Notes: generated by a model not told the origin, from the letters alone. Positions 40,001-51,100 are shown, numbered from the stretch's first letter. The stretch: DNA of 64,000 nucleotides from Thraustochytrium sp. TN22 (GCA_013306675.1 JABLUY010000070.1:83177-147176); one strand, 5' to 3'. Made by a program: numbers and translations.

Positions 40001-42781
40001 CTACACTGGCTCAGCCTGCTTGGGCACGCAGGCGGGATCCTGCATAGGCTTGTACGCGCACATCTTGCGGTGTTCCTTGTCCTTGCACTCGGCGCGGGAC
40101 TTGGCAATGTTGCAATGGTCGCGCACGAGGATCCAAATCTCGAGATCAGTCATGGCGCGGCAGACCTCGGACTCCCAGACGCAGGCTTCGTCGGAGGAGG
40201 TGCATGCAGCCTCGAGCGCGCAAGCCGTGCAGTCCTCCTCACAGGAGAGGCATTGGGCACCGCTCCAGCCGCACTCGGCCGGGCTAGCGTTGCACTCGGT
40301 CTCGTCGGCACAGATACCGCACTGCAGGTCGCAAACCTCTGGGACGCTCTCCGGCACGCACGCGCCGTCGCGGGAGTTGGTGCAGCGAAGGTTTCTGCGG
40401 CAGACCATGGCGGAGTCAAGCGCCGCGCAGACGTCAACCCACTTGAAGTAGCTCTCAAGCTCGGTCATGTCATCGCACACGCTGGTGTCGGTGTTCCAGA
40501 CGCAGTCGCCCTTGGATTTGCCGCAGACGGTGCTGTCTCCACAAGCGGCGCAGGCATCGTCACAGCTTTTGCACTCGGCGGCAACGGCGTCCCACGAGCA
40601 GGCGACGAAGCTAGCCGCGCAGGCGGCCTCGTCAGCGCACTCGCCGCAGTCCACCTCACACGTTTCGGGCGCCTTGACGGACGGCAGGCAACTTCCATCG
40701 CGGAGGTTATAGGAGCATCCCAGAGTCTTGCAGGTCTCCAGGGAGGTGGCCTGGTCGCAAGTCGCTGCAAGCGCCACGTACGCCTCGCTGTCAGTCATAT
40801 CACGGCACACACTCGTGTCGCTGCTCCACACGCACAGGTTATCGGCGGAGCAGGTGGCTTCGGTTGCGCAGGCACCGCAGGTCTCGGCGCAGGCGGCGCA
40901 CTCCCCGTCGACCCAGCCGCAGGCCAGCTCGGTTGCGCCACAGGCGGATTCGTCCGCGCACTCTTCGCAAAAGAGAGCGCAGTCGCGAGGCGCCTTCCCG
41001 CGCGGGGTGCATGCCTCAGCGCGGCGGTCCCACCAGCAGGTCTTGGGGCACTCGGTCTTGGTCGCGAAGACGCCGCAGGCCGTCGTATCGTGCATCCACT
41101 GCTCCACCTCGTTCATCTTGCGGCAGGCCACGTCGAAAACGCAGCCATTGCCTGAGTTGCAAGCCTCCTCGCTGGCGCACGCGGCGCAGTCGTCCGCGCA
41201 CGATTTGCACTCGGCCTCGCCAGCCGACTCATCGACGATCCAGCTGCAGCCGGTCGCAAGGGTGGCGCCGCACGCAACCTCGTCGGCGCAATACTCGCAT
41301 TCGAGAGCGCAGTCCTTGGGCGCCTTGCCGCGCGGCGCGCAGGTGGCTTTGAACTTGTTCCACGCGCACGGCTTGGCGCACTCCTCCTTGGACTCGGAAG
41401 CGGCGCAGATCGCGGTCCAGTACTGCCAGGTTTCGACCTTGTCCATCTCGCGGCACGTGGTCGACTCGCTCTCCCACACGCACTCAGAGTCGGTGGAGCA
41501 CTCGTCCTCGGCCGTGCAGGCGGCGCAGTCCTCCTCGCACGACTTGCACTCCCCTTCGCTGGTCTCCTCGTCCACGAGCCAGGCGCAGCCCACAGTGGCT
41601 GTGGAGCCACAGGCAGCTTCGTCAACACAGTACTCGCACGCCAGGGCGCAGACCTGGGGCGCCTCGCCCCTAGGCAGGCAGGCCTTCTTGAACTTGTTCC
41701 AGCCGCAGTTCGCGCCCGTGCAAGTCTCCTTGGAGTCGGCGCTGGTGCAGACGCCAAGCCAGAACTGCCAGGCCTCTACCTCGTCCATCTCGCGGCACGC
41801 GCCCACGTCGGCGTCCCACGCGCACTCGCGATCGGCGGCGCAGGTGGCTTCCTCGGCACAGACGGAACAGTCGTCCGCGCACGAGAGGCAGTCGCCGCCG
41901 TCGCCGTCGTACGAGCACACAGCCGGGCTCGCATTGCAGGCCTCTTCGGCGTCGCAGAACTCGCAGCCCAGCTCGCATACCTTGGGCGCCTTGCCAGCCG
42001 GCTCGCACAGCGAACCGGTCCACTCGCAGATGGTGGAGAGGTCTGCGTCCGTCGTGCAGAGCGCCTCATCAGCCTCGCCGCAGCGGTCCTTCTTTTCGAC
42101 CCACTCCTCATACGCTGTCATGGCGCGGCAGGCGCCGCTTTCCCACGCGCAAAAGAGCGCGCTGGCCGTGCAGAAGGCCTCGGAGTGGCACACCTCGCAG
42201 TCGTCGTTGCATCCGTCCATTGGGTCCACCTCACCGGCGCACGCGTCGTCGGCCCATGCGCACCCAGTGAGGTAGTCGCATTTGGTCGCCGAGTTGCCGG
42301 TCGCCGTGCAGAACTCGTCCACCTTGATGAGCGCCTCAATCTCCGAGAGCGTTGTGCAAGACCCCGAGTCGGCGTCCCACGCGCAGGCGTTGCTCGCCGT
42401 GCAGTCCGCCTGATCTGAGCAGGCGCAGCTCGCGCAGATGAGGTCCGTGTCGTAAAGAGGCCAGCAGAACGGGCTGTCGCCCGTCACATACGTGCAGCGC
42501 GCCGAGCCCTTTGCACCCGTCAGGGTCTGCAGGCTACGCACTTGGCTGTTGCAGCCGGCCTGGTCGGCGTTGTAACTCGCGCAGTGCGTCTTGTCCGCTG
42601 CGTAAACGGTCGATGTGCTCGTGATGGCGGTGCAGGAGCCTGTCCACTCGCAAACGTTTGTCCAAGTCGTAGTGCACCCACTTGGGCCCTTGCAGTCCGC
42701 GCACCGATCCACGCACGCTGCGTCGACGCTGCGCGCCAAGCCGGCGGCAAGCAGCGCCACCACCACGAGGTGCGACCTCAT
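40001..42781 (-). CDS. Secreted cysteine-rich repeat protein, paralogue 1
   Basis: 926 residues, single exon. I choose ATG 42781 (MRSHLVVVALLAAGLARSVDA), a clean signal peptide of 21 residues; the open frame above it is leader. The mature protein is built of about seven modules of 100-125 residues, roughly 12-14 percent Cys, each with the pattern C-x-x-C-x(5)-C then a C-x-W motif (CAWDADSG, CVWESEST), CREMDEVETWQYW and a closing PRGKAPKDCALECEYC. Trp and acidic residues are regular, and there is no membrane anchor or GPI signal. No catalytic motif is visible; it may be a cell-wall, scale or adhesive matrix component stabilised by disulfides. The family is not recognised. It stands in tandem with, and is clearly paralogous to, the next gene (352 bases apart, same strand). 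Confidence 0.85.
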   Translation of the reverse strand: MRSHLVVVALLAAGLARSVDAACVDRCADCKGPSGCTTTWTNVCEWTGSCTAITSTSTVYAADKTHCASYNADQAGCNSQVRSLQTLTGAKGSARCTYVTGDSPFCWPLYDTDLICASCACSDQADCTASNACAWDADSGSCTTLSEIEALIKVDEFCTATGNSATKCDYLTGCAWADDACAGEVDPMDGCNDDCEVCHSEAFCTASALFCAWESGACRAMTAYEEWVEKKDRCGEADEALCTTDADLSTICEWTGSLCEPAGKAPKVCELGCEFCDAEEACNASPAVCSYDGDGGDCLSCADDCSVCAEEATCAADRECAWDADVGACREMDEVEAWQFWLGVCTSADSKETCTGANCGWNKFKKACLPRGEAPQVCALACEYCVDEAACGSTATVGCAWLVDEETSEGECKSCEEDCAACTAEDECSTDSECVWESESTTCREMDKVETWQYWTAICAASESKEECAKPCAWNKFKATCAPRGKAPKDCALECEYCADEVACGATLATGCSWIVDESAGEAECKSCADDCAACASEEACNSGNGCVFDVACRKMNEVEQWMHDTTACGVFATKTECPKTCWWDRRAEACTPRGKAPRDCALFCEECADESACGATELACGWVDGECAACAETCGACATEATCSADNLCVWSSDTSVCRDMTDSEAYVALAATCDQATSLETCKTLGCSYNLRDGSCLPSVKAPETCEVDCGECADEAACAASFVACSWDAVAAECKSCDDACAACGDSTVCGKSKGDCVWNTDTSVCDDMTELESYFKWVDVCAALDSAMVCRRNLRCTNSRDGACVPESVPEVCDLQCGICADETECNASPAECGWSGAQCLSCEEDCTACALEAACTSSDEACVWESEVCRAMTDLEIWILVRDHCNIAKSRAECKDKEHRKMCAYKPMQDPACVPKQAEPV

Positions 42782-43132
42782 TTTGTTTGTGCGCTCTTCA
42801 AGTCTCTTTCGATTTCGGTTTTGTTCTGGGCAAGACCAAGGCATGCCATGGAGGCGAGCCAGCCATCCTTCCGGTGACGGCCTGGTTGCGACGCTACACT
42901 GGGGCTCCTCGATTTCATTCGTTTCACATCGTTTCTCTTCGTGATCTTGGTCTTTTGTCCCCGACTAGCTAGCCAGCCATCGCATTGGTATTTGGGGGCC
43001 CCGGAATACCACCCGGCCTCAATGGCGATGTGGCCGCAATCCGAACATGTCCGTTTGTACACCCAAAGTGACTCGTCAGGGTGGGCAGGTACCTCTGAGG
43101 CTCAACTGATGCGTTTTTTTTTTCCTTCTCCT
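42782..43132. other. Spacer between the two cysteine-rich genes
   Basis: It contains the leader of paralogue 1 (a pyrimidine-rich stretch on the plus strand; the minus strand reads accgaaatcgaa at 42819-42808, also found in the leader of the gene at 935). A ttttttttt run lies at 43115-43123 near the 3' end of paralogue 2. No gene is supported. Confidence 0.5.
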
Positions 43133-46100
43133 TCAGACGCCGGGCTCATCCTCCTTCGGAACGCATGGAGGGTCCTGCGACGACTTGTACCTGCAGACCT
43201 TGCGGAGAGGCTTGGCGCGGCACTCATCCCGGGATGCCTGAGCGCACTGGTCACGAATGGCGATCCACTCCTCGAGGTCCGTCATGTCTCGGCAGGCATC
43301 TGCCTCCCACACGCACATCTCGCCGGACGCGGCGCAGGCGCCCTCGGCAGCGCAGGCAGAGCAGTCATCGTCGCAGGAAAGACACTTGCGGCCGTTCCAG
43401 GCACACTGGGCAGGACTCGCGGAGCACGTGGCCTCGCCGCTGCAACGGCCGCACTGCAGCTCACAAATCCTCGGCTCTTTGCCGTCCGGCACGCAGACAC
43501 CGTCCTCGTACTCGCACGCCGGGTTTGCGTCGCACTCGAACGGGTTTGCGGCAAGGCTAGCGCAGGCGTCCACGGAGAGCTGCCAGGACTCGTATGGCGA
43601 CGGCATGCCGCACGTGCCGTTCTTCCAGATGCACAGCAGAGGCGATGCATCGCAATCCGCAGAGGAGCCGCAGTACGCGCAATCTTCGCTACACGACTTG
43701 CACTCGCCCTCCTCGGCGTTCCACGAGCAGGTGGCCGGGCTGCTGGCGCAGGCAGACTCGTCACCACAGTTGCCGCAGTCAAGCTCGCAGACCTCTGGGG
43801 TGTCCTTGGGCACGCAGGAGCCGTCGCGCGTGGTTGTGCAGTGCGAGTTCCTCCTGCACACCATGCTGGAGGCAATGGCGCCACACACGTCAACCCATTT
43901 GAGGAAGCTCTCCAAGGGCGACATGTCCTCGCACGAGGCGGTGTCAACGCTCCACGTGCAGTCCCGGCTGGACCCAGCGCAGGCGGTTGCGTCGCCGCAA
44001 AATGCGCAGCCTTCGTCGCAGCTCTTGCACTCAGCCTCCTCGATGTCCCACGAGCACGCTGCGAGACTCGCGGTGCAGGCATCCTCGTCGTTGCACCGGT
44101 CGCAGTCTACCTCGCACGACTTGGGTGCCTTGACCGACGGCGTGCACAGGCCCTCGCGGTAGTCGTACGCGCAGCCAAGGTCCTCGCACTCGTCGTGCGA
44201 CCTGGCTTCCGCGCAGGCCGCCATGAGCGTCGCGTACAACTCACCGTCCGTCATGTCGCGGCAGCCGCTGGCCTCGTCATCCCACGTGCACAGATTCTCC
44301 TCGGAGCAAGAGGTCTGGTTTGTGCAGGCACCGCAGTTCTCCGCACACGACTCGCACTCGCCGCCGCGCCTGCCAACGAGCCAGCCACAGCCGGCGTCAC
44401 TCGCAACACAAGTCTCCTCGTCCGCACACTCGCCGCAGAGGATCGCGCAGTCCTTGGGCGCCTTGCCCTTGGGCTCGCAGCTCTCCTCGCGCCGGTTCCA
44501 CGAGCACGTCTTGGGGCAGTCATCTTGGGTCTCGTGATCGCCGCAAAAGTCCTCGTCTTCCTGCCACTGCTCCACCTCGTCCATCTCGCGGCACGAGTCG
44601 GTGTCCACGTCCCAGGTGCACTCATCGTTCGTCGCGCACAGGTCCTGTGTGGCGCATGCGTCGCACTCCTCCTCGCACGCCTCGCACTTGGCGCCGCGCT
44701 TGCCTACTAGCCAGCCGCAAGCAGCACCGCTGGCGGCGCACGAAGCCTCATCCGAGCACTCCTCGCAGTAAAATGCGCAATCCTTGGGCGCCTTGCCCTT
44801 GGCCCCACACGTTTCCGAGGCCTCGTCCCACGAGCATGAGCGAGGGCAGTCGTCCTCGGTCTCGTGCTCGCCGCAGTCATCCTCCTCCTGCTCCCAATGC
44901 TCAACGTCGTCCATCTCGCGGCACATGTTGGCGTCCACATCCCAGGTGCACTCGTCGTTCGTTGCGCACAGGTCCTGGGTGGCGCACGCGTCGCACTCCT
45001 CCTCACACGCCTCGCACTTGCCGCCGCGCTTGCCGATGAGCCAGCCGCACACAGCCCCACTCGCGGCGCATGAAGCCTCATCCGAGCACTCCTCGCAGTA
45101 GAACGCACAGTCCTTGGGCGCCTTGCCCTTGGCCCCGCACGTCTCCGAGGCCTCGTCCCACGAGCATGAGCGAGGGCAGTCGTCCTCGGTCTCGTGCTCG
45201 CCACAATCGTCCTCCTCCTGCTCCCAGTGGTCGACCTCGTCCATCTCGCGGCACGCGTTGGCATCCACGTCCCAGGTGCACTCATCGTTCGTCGCACACA
45301 AGTCCTGTGTGGCGCACGCGTCGCACTCCTCCTCGCACGCTTCGCAATTGCCGCCGCGCTTGCCGATGAGCCAGCCGCACACAGCCCCGCTCGCGGCGCA
45401 CGAAGCCTCGTCAGAGCACTCCTCACAGTCGAACGCGCAGTCCTTGGGCGCCTTGCCCTTGAGCAAGCAAGTTTCGCTGCGCCGGTCCCAGGAACACGCA
45501 TCTGGGCAGTCCTCTTTGTCCGTGAACTCGCCGCACTTGGAGCCCCAGAAATTCCAGTGGTCAACCTCATCCATTTCGTAGCACAGGCCGGCGTCCGCGT
45601 CCCAGATGCACTCATTGTCGGCTTGGCATGCCTGCTCAGAGAAGCACGCAGCACACTCGTCCTCGCACGACTTGCACTCGGCTTCCTCCTCCTCGCCATC
45701 GTCATCGACCTCGACCACCCACCCGCAACCCGCGTCACTCGCGTCGCAGGCGGCCGCGTCCGCACAGTACTCGCATGAGACGCCACAGTCCTTGGGCGCC
45801 TTGCCGCGCGGCACGCACTTGTCCGTGAACTTGTTCCATGCGCAGGGCCGCGCGCAATCCGACTTGGACGTGAACGTGGCGCAGATCTCCTCCAAGAACT
45901 GCCAGTTCTCCACCTCATCCATGTCGCGGCACGTGCTTGTCGCGTTCTCCCAGACGCACTCGATGTTCCTGATGCAGGCGGACTCTGACGCGCACGCGCC
46001 GCACTCATCGTCGCACGACTTGCACTCGCCCGCGATTACCTGGCCAATCACGTTGTCACCCCCATCGCTGTACTCTTCGTCGCCATCTTCATCGTCGCCG

Positions 46101-47374
46101 GAGTATTCGTCTTCGTCTTCGTCTTCGTCGTCGTCGTCACCTCCATCCTCGTCCTCGTCGCCGTCGTCCTCGACAACCCAGCCGCAACCCGCAGAGCTCG
46201 CGCCGCAGGTGTCGACGTCCGAGCAGTACTCGCAGTTCAAGGCGCAGTCCTTGGGCGCGTCGATCTCCGGCAGACAGAGGCCCTTGTTCTTGTTCCAGTC
46301 GCAGTGATCGTCCGGGCACTCGCTCTTGGACAGAAACTCGCTGCAGGTGCGGGCCCAGTACTGCCATTCCTCAACGTCGTCCATGTCGCGACACACGCTC
46401 GTATCGGCGTTCCACAAGCACTGGCGCTCCTCGGAGCAGGTTGCCTCCTCGGCGCAGACAGAGCAGTCGTCATCGCAGGAGAGGCAGTCCTTGCCGTCGT
46501 AGGAGCACACAGCCGGGCTCGCATTGCAGGCCTCCTCTGCGTCGCAGTGCTCGCAGTCGACCTCGCACACCTTGGGCGGATCCTCCCGCGGCTCGCAACG
46601 AGACTCGGAGTCATCCCACTCGCAGTACAAGGCGACCTCCGTGTTGTTCGTGCACGTCGCCTCGTCGGCGTCAACGCACTTGCTCGACGTCTCGATCCAC
46701 TCCTCGTACTCGGTCATGTCGCGGCAGGCCTCATTCTCCCACGTGCAAAGCAGCGAGCTGGCTGCGCAAAAGGCGTCTGTGTGGCACACGTCGCAGGCGT
46801 CGTTGCAGCCCTCCATGGGATCTGTCTCACCGGCGCACGCGCCGGCATCCCACTCGCACCGCGGCAGGTGGCCGCACTTGGTCTCCGAGTCGCCCGTTGC
46901 AGTGCAGTAGTTGTCCACCTTGATGAGCTCCTCGACCTCCGAGATTGCCGTGCAGGAGCCCAGGTCGGTATCCCATGCGCAGGCATGGCTCGCCGTGCAG
47001 TCCGCCTCGTCGACGCAGTCGCAGCCCTTGCACAGGAGATCCATGTCAAACGTGGGCCAGCAGAAGGGGCTGGACCCATCTACGTACGTGCAGCGCGCCT
47101 TTCCCTTATCGCCCGTCAGCGTGTCCAGGCCAAAGGTCTGGCTGTCGCACCCGCTCTGGTCACCATGAAAGCTCGCACAGTGTGTCTCGTCCGCGGCAAG
47201 AACCGCTGCCGTGCTCGTGATGTAAGTGCAGCTGCCCGTCCACTCGCACACGTCCGGCCAGTTGGTCGTGCATCCAGAAGGGCCCTTGCACTGTGTGCAC
47301 TCGTCCGAGCACGCTGCGTCGGTGCGCTGCGCCAGCCCCAGGGCCAGCACCACCAGCACCGCCAGCTTCGTCAT
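43133..47374 (-). CDS. Secreted cysteine-rich repeat protein, paralogue 2
   Basis: 1413 residues, single exon, ATG 47374 with signal peptide MTKLAVLVVLALGLAQRTDA. The N-terminal 250 residues align with paralogue 1 almost without gaps (CKGPSGCTT, CEWTGSCT, SPFCWPTF). About ten Cys/Trp modules follow, each closing with a phrase like KGKAPKDCAFYCEEC. Modules in the middle are nearly identical at the DNA level in 330-base (110-residue) units (44571-45430), showing recent unit duplication or conversion. One module carries an insertion of about 40 mostly Asp/Glu residues (DNA about 46050-46160). No anchor is seen, so it is presumably secreted. Acidic, cysteine-rich modular proteins of this kind often bind calcium or form extracellular matrix, but this is inference. 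Lower-GC sequence upstream contains a TATA-like element. Confidence 0.85.
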   Translation of the reverse strand: MTKLAVLVVLALGLAQRTDAACSDECTQCKGPSGCTTNWPDVCEWTGSCTYITSTAAVLAADETHCASFHGDQSGCDSQTFGLDTLTGDKGKARCTYVDGSSPFCWPTFDMDLLCKGCDCVDEADCTASHACAWDTDLGSCTAISEVEELIKVDNYCTATGDSETKCGHLPRCEWDAGACAGETDPMEGCNDACDVCHTDAFCAASSLLCTWENEACRDMTEYEEWIETSSKCVDADEATCTNNTEVALYCEWDDSESRCEPREDPPKVCEVDCEHCDAEEACNASPAVCSYDGKDCLSCDDDCSVCAEEATCSEERQCLWNADTSVCRDMDDVEEWQYWARTCSEFLSKSECPDDHCDWNKNKGLCLPEIDAPKDCALNCEYCSDVDTCGASSAGCGWVVEDDGDEDEDGGDDDDEDEDEDEYSGDDEDGDEEYSDGGDNVIGQVIAGECKSCDDECGACASESACIRNIECVWENATSTCRDMDEVENWQFLEEICATFTSKSDCARPCAWNKFTDKCVPRGKAPKDCGVSCEYCADAAACDASDAGCGWVVEVDDDGEEEEAECKSCEDECAACFSEQACQADNECIWDADAGLCYEMDEVDHWNFWGSKCGEFTDKEDCPDACSWDRRSETCLLKGKAPKDCAFDCEECSDEASCAASGAVCGWLIGKRGGNCEACEEECDACATQDLCATNDECTWDVDANACREMDEVDHWEQEEDDCGEHETEDDCPRSCSWDEASETCGAKGKAPKDCAFYCEECSDEASCAASGAVCGWLIGKRGGKCEACEEECDACATQDLCATNDECTWDVDANMCREMDDVEHWEQEEDDCGEHETEDDCPRSCSWDEASETCGAKGKAPKDCAFYCEECSDEASCAASGAACGWLVGKRGAKCEACEEECDACATQDLCATNDECTWDVDTDSCREMDEVEQWQEDEDFCGDHETQDDCPKTCSWNRREESCEPKGKAPKDCAILCGECADEETCVASDAGCGWLVGRRGGECESCAENCGACTNQTSCSEENLCTWDDEASGCRDMTDGELYATLMAACAEARSHDECEDLGCAYDYREGLCTPSVKAPKSCEVDCDRCNDEDACTASLAACSWDIEEAECKSCDEGCAFCGDATACAGSSRDCTWSVDTASCEDMSPLESFLKWVDVCGAIASSMVCRRNSHCTTTRDGSCVPKDTPEVCELDCGNCGDESACASSPATCSWNAEEGECKSCSEDCAYCGSSADCDASPLLCIWKNGTCGMPSPYESWQLSVDACASLAANPFECDANPACEYEDGVCVPDGKEPRICELQCGRCSGEATCSASPAQCAWNGRKCLSCDDDCSACAAEGACAASGEMCVWEADACRDMTDLEEWIAIRDQCAQASRDECRAKPLRKVCRYKSSQDPPCVPKEDEPGV
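44571..45430 (-). repeat. Near-identical 330-base coding repeat units
   Basis: The block starting gaagcctcatccgagcact recurs at 44742, 45072 and 45402, exactly 330 bases apart, with only scattered changes. About 2.6 units lie inside the cysteine-rich gene, each encoding 110 residues. The high identity against older, diverged modules on both sides indicates recent expansion. Confidence 0.92.
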
Positions 47375-47454
47375 TTTCTTTCCAGCTTGGCTTCGAAGTT
47401 TTGGGTTTGCTTCTCAGGCTGGCTCTGCCGAGTGGACGCTTGTGGTGAGGAGGG

Positions 47455-47620
47455 ACGGTCTCAATGAGTGCTTCGTAACCGCACATGGCCCTTCATGTTC
47501 GCGAGTCGCCACTGCATTCTTTATAAAATTCGAACAGGTCCGTTGAGAGACACGATCCACGCGGGACGGGCTCAACTTGAATGAGTGCTTCGTAACCGCA
47601 CATGGTCGTTCATGTTCCGA
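47455..47620. repeat. Two-copy direct repeat upstream of the cysteine-rich gene
   Basis: Copies of about 38-45 bases at 47455-47500 and 47567-47620 (core atgagtgcttcgtaaccgca), separated by 117 bases, flanking the TATA-like element. It could be a duplicated upstream regulatory site. Confidence 0.75.
47520..47529 (-). promoter_or_regulatory. Possible TATA box of the cysteine-rich gene
   Basis: The minus strand reads aattttataaagaatg across this point, an AT-rich island in GC-rich surroundings about 150 bases upstream of ATG 47374. Position and sequence fit a TATA element, but there is no direct evidence of a transcription start. Confidence 0.35.
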
Positions 47621-48194
47621 GACGCGAGCTGCTAATCACGAAAAGACGCTCACTGGCCGGGCCCAGGGCCTGATGCGCCGCCCGCAGGCTCAGGCCTGGC
47701 CCACGATGTGAATGCGCTGGCGGACAGCCTGAGACCCCAAATCGCTCAGGGAACGTAGGCGGCGCGTAGGATGGCTCGGACACGATGCCTGGCGAGTTCG
47801 AATGAGAAGGAACAGCGTTCGCCATTAATTGTTCAGACCAACGGACTCCGAGTCGGACTCGGATGTCAACGATGGTCCGGGCTCTACACAGTGGGCAGGG
47901 CGCAGCGATTCGCGTCTTGCGTCAGACCGCGTTGCCCACGCTCGTTTGCAGGCAAGCCAGCTCGTTGTCCGTTACGGGGCCCGACACCAAAAAGTGCTGG
48001 GAAACCAGGGCTCAGCCTCATCACAGTGAGTGACAGTGCCGGTGACACTTTCTGGAAGGCTACGTGCCAGCCATGGGAGCAGACTCTCGCTCCTTGTTAG
48101 TTAGCGAGAGGCGACAAGGTGGCAAATGAGGCCGCAGCGGCGCAACCGCGCCCAGAGGCGGCAGAGCAAGTTGCCGTCAACAACTCAATTTTAG

Positions 48195-51100
48195 TCATAA
48201 TTCATGCCCATCCGAGTCATGCGGGAAACAGGCCTGCGCGAGGTCGGCCAGGAAACGGTCCTGCTCAAAGTATCTGCGCCGAGCGGGCAGGGAAGTGGCC
48301 GAGAGCAGGATTTCAGAGAAAAAGGGAGGCGCCGATGCGATGTAGGCGGCTCGGGGTGCGAAGCTTGAACGAAAGGCGTCCGGCTCGTGAACGGGGACGA
48401 CGCGTTTGCCCAGAGCGACCGCAGCCCGGAGCTCCTCACAGACCGCAGCACACTCGAAAACATTCGCAGTCAGGATCAGCACGACGGCTCGTGCGCCTTG
48501 CACAGAGGCCAGGGCGCCACGATCCGCGTCTTGCGTCCCGGACACGAGCAATCCGCGTAGCTCAAGCTTGCGCGCCAGGTCCGAAGCCAGGTTGCTTCCA
48601 GTTGTCGGCGCAAAGGCCAGGAAGAGGTGAGTCAGCTCACCAGGCCCAGGCGCAGGCACGGCCAGCTGCGGGACCTCATCACCATCCACATCGGCATCCA
48701 GAGCGCCGGTGTTTTCGCGAAAGAACGCGTCAAAGTCGGACAGGCGCACAAGCGCCCTGCGCGGACGCCGCGCTTGGACGCGCTTCTTCGTCCCGGCGGT
48801 CCAGAGCGCCAGGAGCGCCACGTATGGAACCGCGGCGCCAGAGTCCGGACTGATGAGCATCAACTCCCAAGGCAGTCGCGCGAAGGTGGCCTCGCGCAGC
48901 TTGCGGAACATGGAGACGATCAGCTTGAGCACCAGTACCGGGCGATCTGCGTCGTCGCTCGCCGTGATGCGGAGCACGCTACCGCCCTGCACCTCGAGCA
49001 AGAAGCGGTCTGACCCAAAGGCGAGGAGCGCCGTGGCGCGGCCCACCTGCGGGACAAAGAGCTCCCCCGCATCGTCCGCGGCGCCCAGGTGCGTCGCGTA
49101 GTTGGCGGCCTGCGCGACGAGACGCTGGAAGACGCCGTTTGGCAGGTACAGCGCCGAGAAGTCCAGCTCGCACGACAGCCCGCGCGCGAAACCGCGCAGG
49201 CTCGGCTCGCGGGTTGTCTCCGCGAGAAGGCCGGTCACCAGGTAGAGCTCCTCGCAGCGCGCCTCGCCAAAGGTCCAGCGGCACAGCAGCATATTCTCCT
49301 CCATGAAGGCCACCAGAAAGTCGGTCTCCTCGTGCTGCCAGAGCGAGTCAAGCAGCTCGCGCGACGCCACCGCGTCGCGTCGCAGGCGCTCAAAGGCCGC
49401 CTGTAGGGCTGCATTCCCGGTCTTTTGGAGCTCGATCAGCTTCGGGTGCACGTGGATGTCGGCTGCCACGACGCACGCCAGCTTGTCCAACAGCCACTGC
49501 GGGTCAACCACCACAACACGCGCCAGGTCCTCCGACCCTTGCAGATGCACAACGACGCCAAGGCCGTTGAAAAGGCGAAGCATGGCGTCCACGTCCACGT
49601 CCACGTCCGCGCGCCCGCGGCCCGCGCCCGCGGCGCCAGCCGCAGCCATTTCCACCACGGTATCGTACAGGACGAAGGGCTCCCCGCTGGCCAGCAGCTC
49701 CTCGTACAGTCTGAGCCACGCCAGCGGCGTGGGCTCGTGCACGTAGCCCTGGCAAAGGGCCGCCTCGACGATGGTGGCCCGCAGTGCCGCGGCCCGATCA
49801 ACATCTGGGAGGGTGTTGTCCAGTGCGAAAAAGGTGAGCTTGTCCGGCCCGCGCATGACGTGAGCCAGCACGCTGGCCGGCAGGTGCTTGCGCAGCACGC
49901 GGTCCACGGCGCGCACGTCGCGCACCTGGTCAGCATAGGTGCCGACCAGCAGAACGGGGGCCTCAGGCGCGTGCAGCGCCGTGCCGTGGAGCCAAAAGAG
50001 CAGACTTTGGACCGCCTCGCCCCGCGTGCGCTGGTCGCGCACTTCACGCAGGCTGAAGACTACCAGGTAGATGCCCTTGTCCGTGAGGAAGACGTGGTGC
50101 AGCGCGTGGAAGACGTCCTGGCCGCCATAGTCCCAGATGGTGAAGCTGATGTCCGGCGTGGCCGGCGCATCGCGGCGGAGCAGCGACTGGTCCTCCTCGG
50201 TCATTTCAAAGCGGCGGGCCGTCTCGGTTTCCGCAATGCGCTGCGCCACGCCGCTGCGGCGCTTCGGCGTGCCGCTTGCGGGCGCCACGTGCAAGAGGGC
50301 GGTCTTGCGCACGACCACTTCGAGCTCGCCCTTGTCTGAGGCGAGCGCCCGCCACTCCCGCGTCCGCGTCCTTACCACCTCGGCCACCTGCGTTGACTCG
50401 TGCGAGGCCACGGGCGCCTTACCGAGCAGCGACCGCACGGTGGACGACTTGCCGGTCTCGGCTTGGCCCACCACCATGAGCTTGACGCGGCCCCAGCGTG
50501 CCTCGTCGCCGTGCGCGATCGCCTCATCCACGGCGGCGGCCCAGCGCGCCGCGTCCTCCTCCGACCTAGACGGTGTCGCCTCGGCCAAGTTACGCTCCAG
50601 GGCATGTTGAATGGCGATGAGGATCGTCTGGTCCGCAATTCTGTTGCTCTCCACGCTACGCGCACAAGGTCAGCTGCGACGCCAAATGGCAGGTGGGAGC
50701 ATGAGACCTACTTGAGTGACCGCAGTGTCCGATTCTTCTGCAGCGCGTTGGATAGCGCGCTGCCGCCGAGGTCCTCGATGAGGTTGTCCCACAGGCTGTG
50801 TCTCGGGATGACGACTTGCCGTTAGTTGGCGCGAGACGCATGAAATGTGGGCCCTGGCGTCGCGCGCGCTCACTCTAGCGTCGTGAGAGATTGATTGCTC
50901 TCGAGCATGCCGGCCAGCGCCAGCGCGCCGCTGTCGCCAATAAGGTTGTGGCCGAGCCTGCGTCGCGGTTGGTCAGTGGAGGGCGCGCGTGGCGAGGCAA
51001 GCGAAGACAGCGCGACACGTACCGCAGCGTCTCGAGCGACGTGTTGCTTTGGAGCGCGTCCGCAAGTGCCGTCGCGCCATCGTTGCTGATCTCGTTGCTC

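Larger units (their letters stand above)
47375..48194. other. Promoter side of the cysteine-rich gene; short direct repeat
   Basis: The gap between two minus-strand genes. It holds the TATA-like element at 47520-47529 and a duplicated block: gagtgcttcgtaaccgcac at 47466 and 47583, 117 bases apart, each followed by atgg(c/t)c(c/g)ttcatgttc. The second half (47700-48194) shows nothing recognisable and no coding frame. Confidence 0.55.

Noticed and set aside
40728-42275. A 515-residue plus-strand open frame
   Set aside because: Antisense of the cysteine-rich repeat gene; the Ser/His/Ala-rich product mirrors the repeats.
48195-50654. Treating the ROC-COR-TIR exon as a complete 819-residue gene
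   Set aside because: Its first codon is GTG in the middle of an LRR; a good acceptor and five upstream exons in phase give a complete model from 51382.
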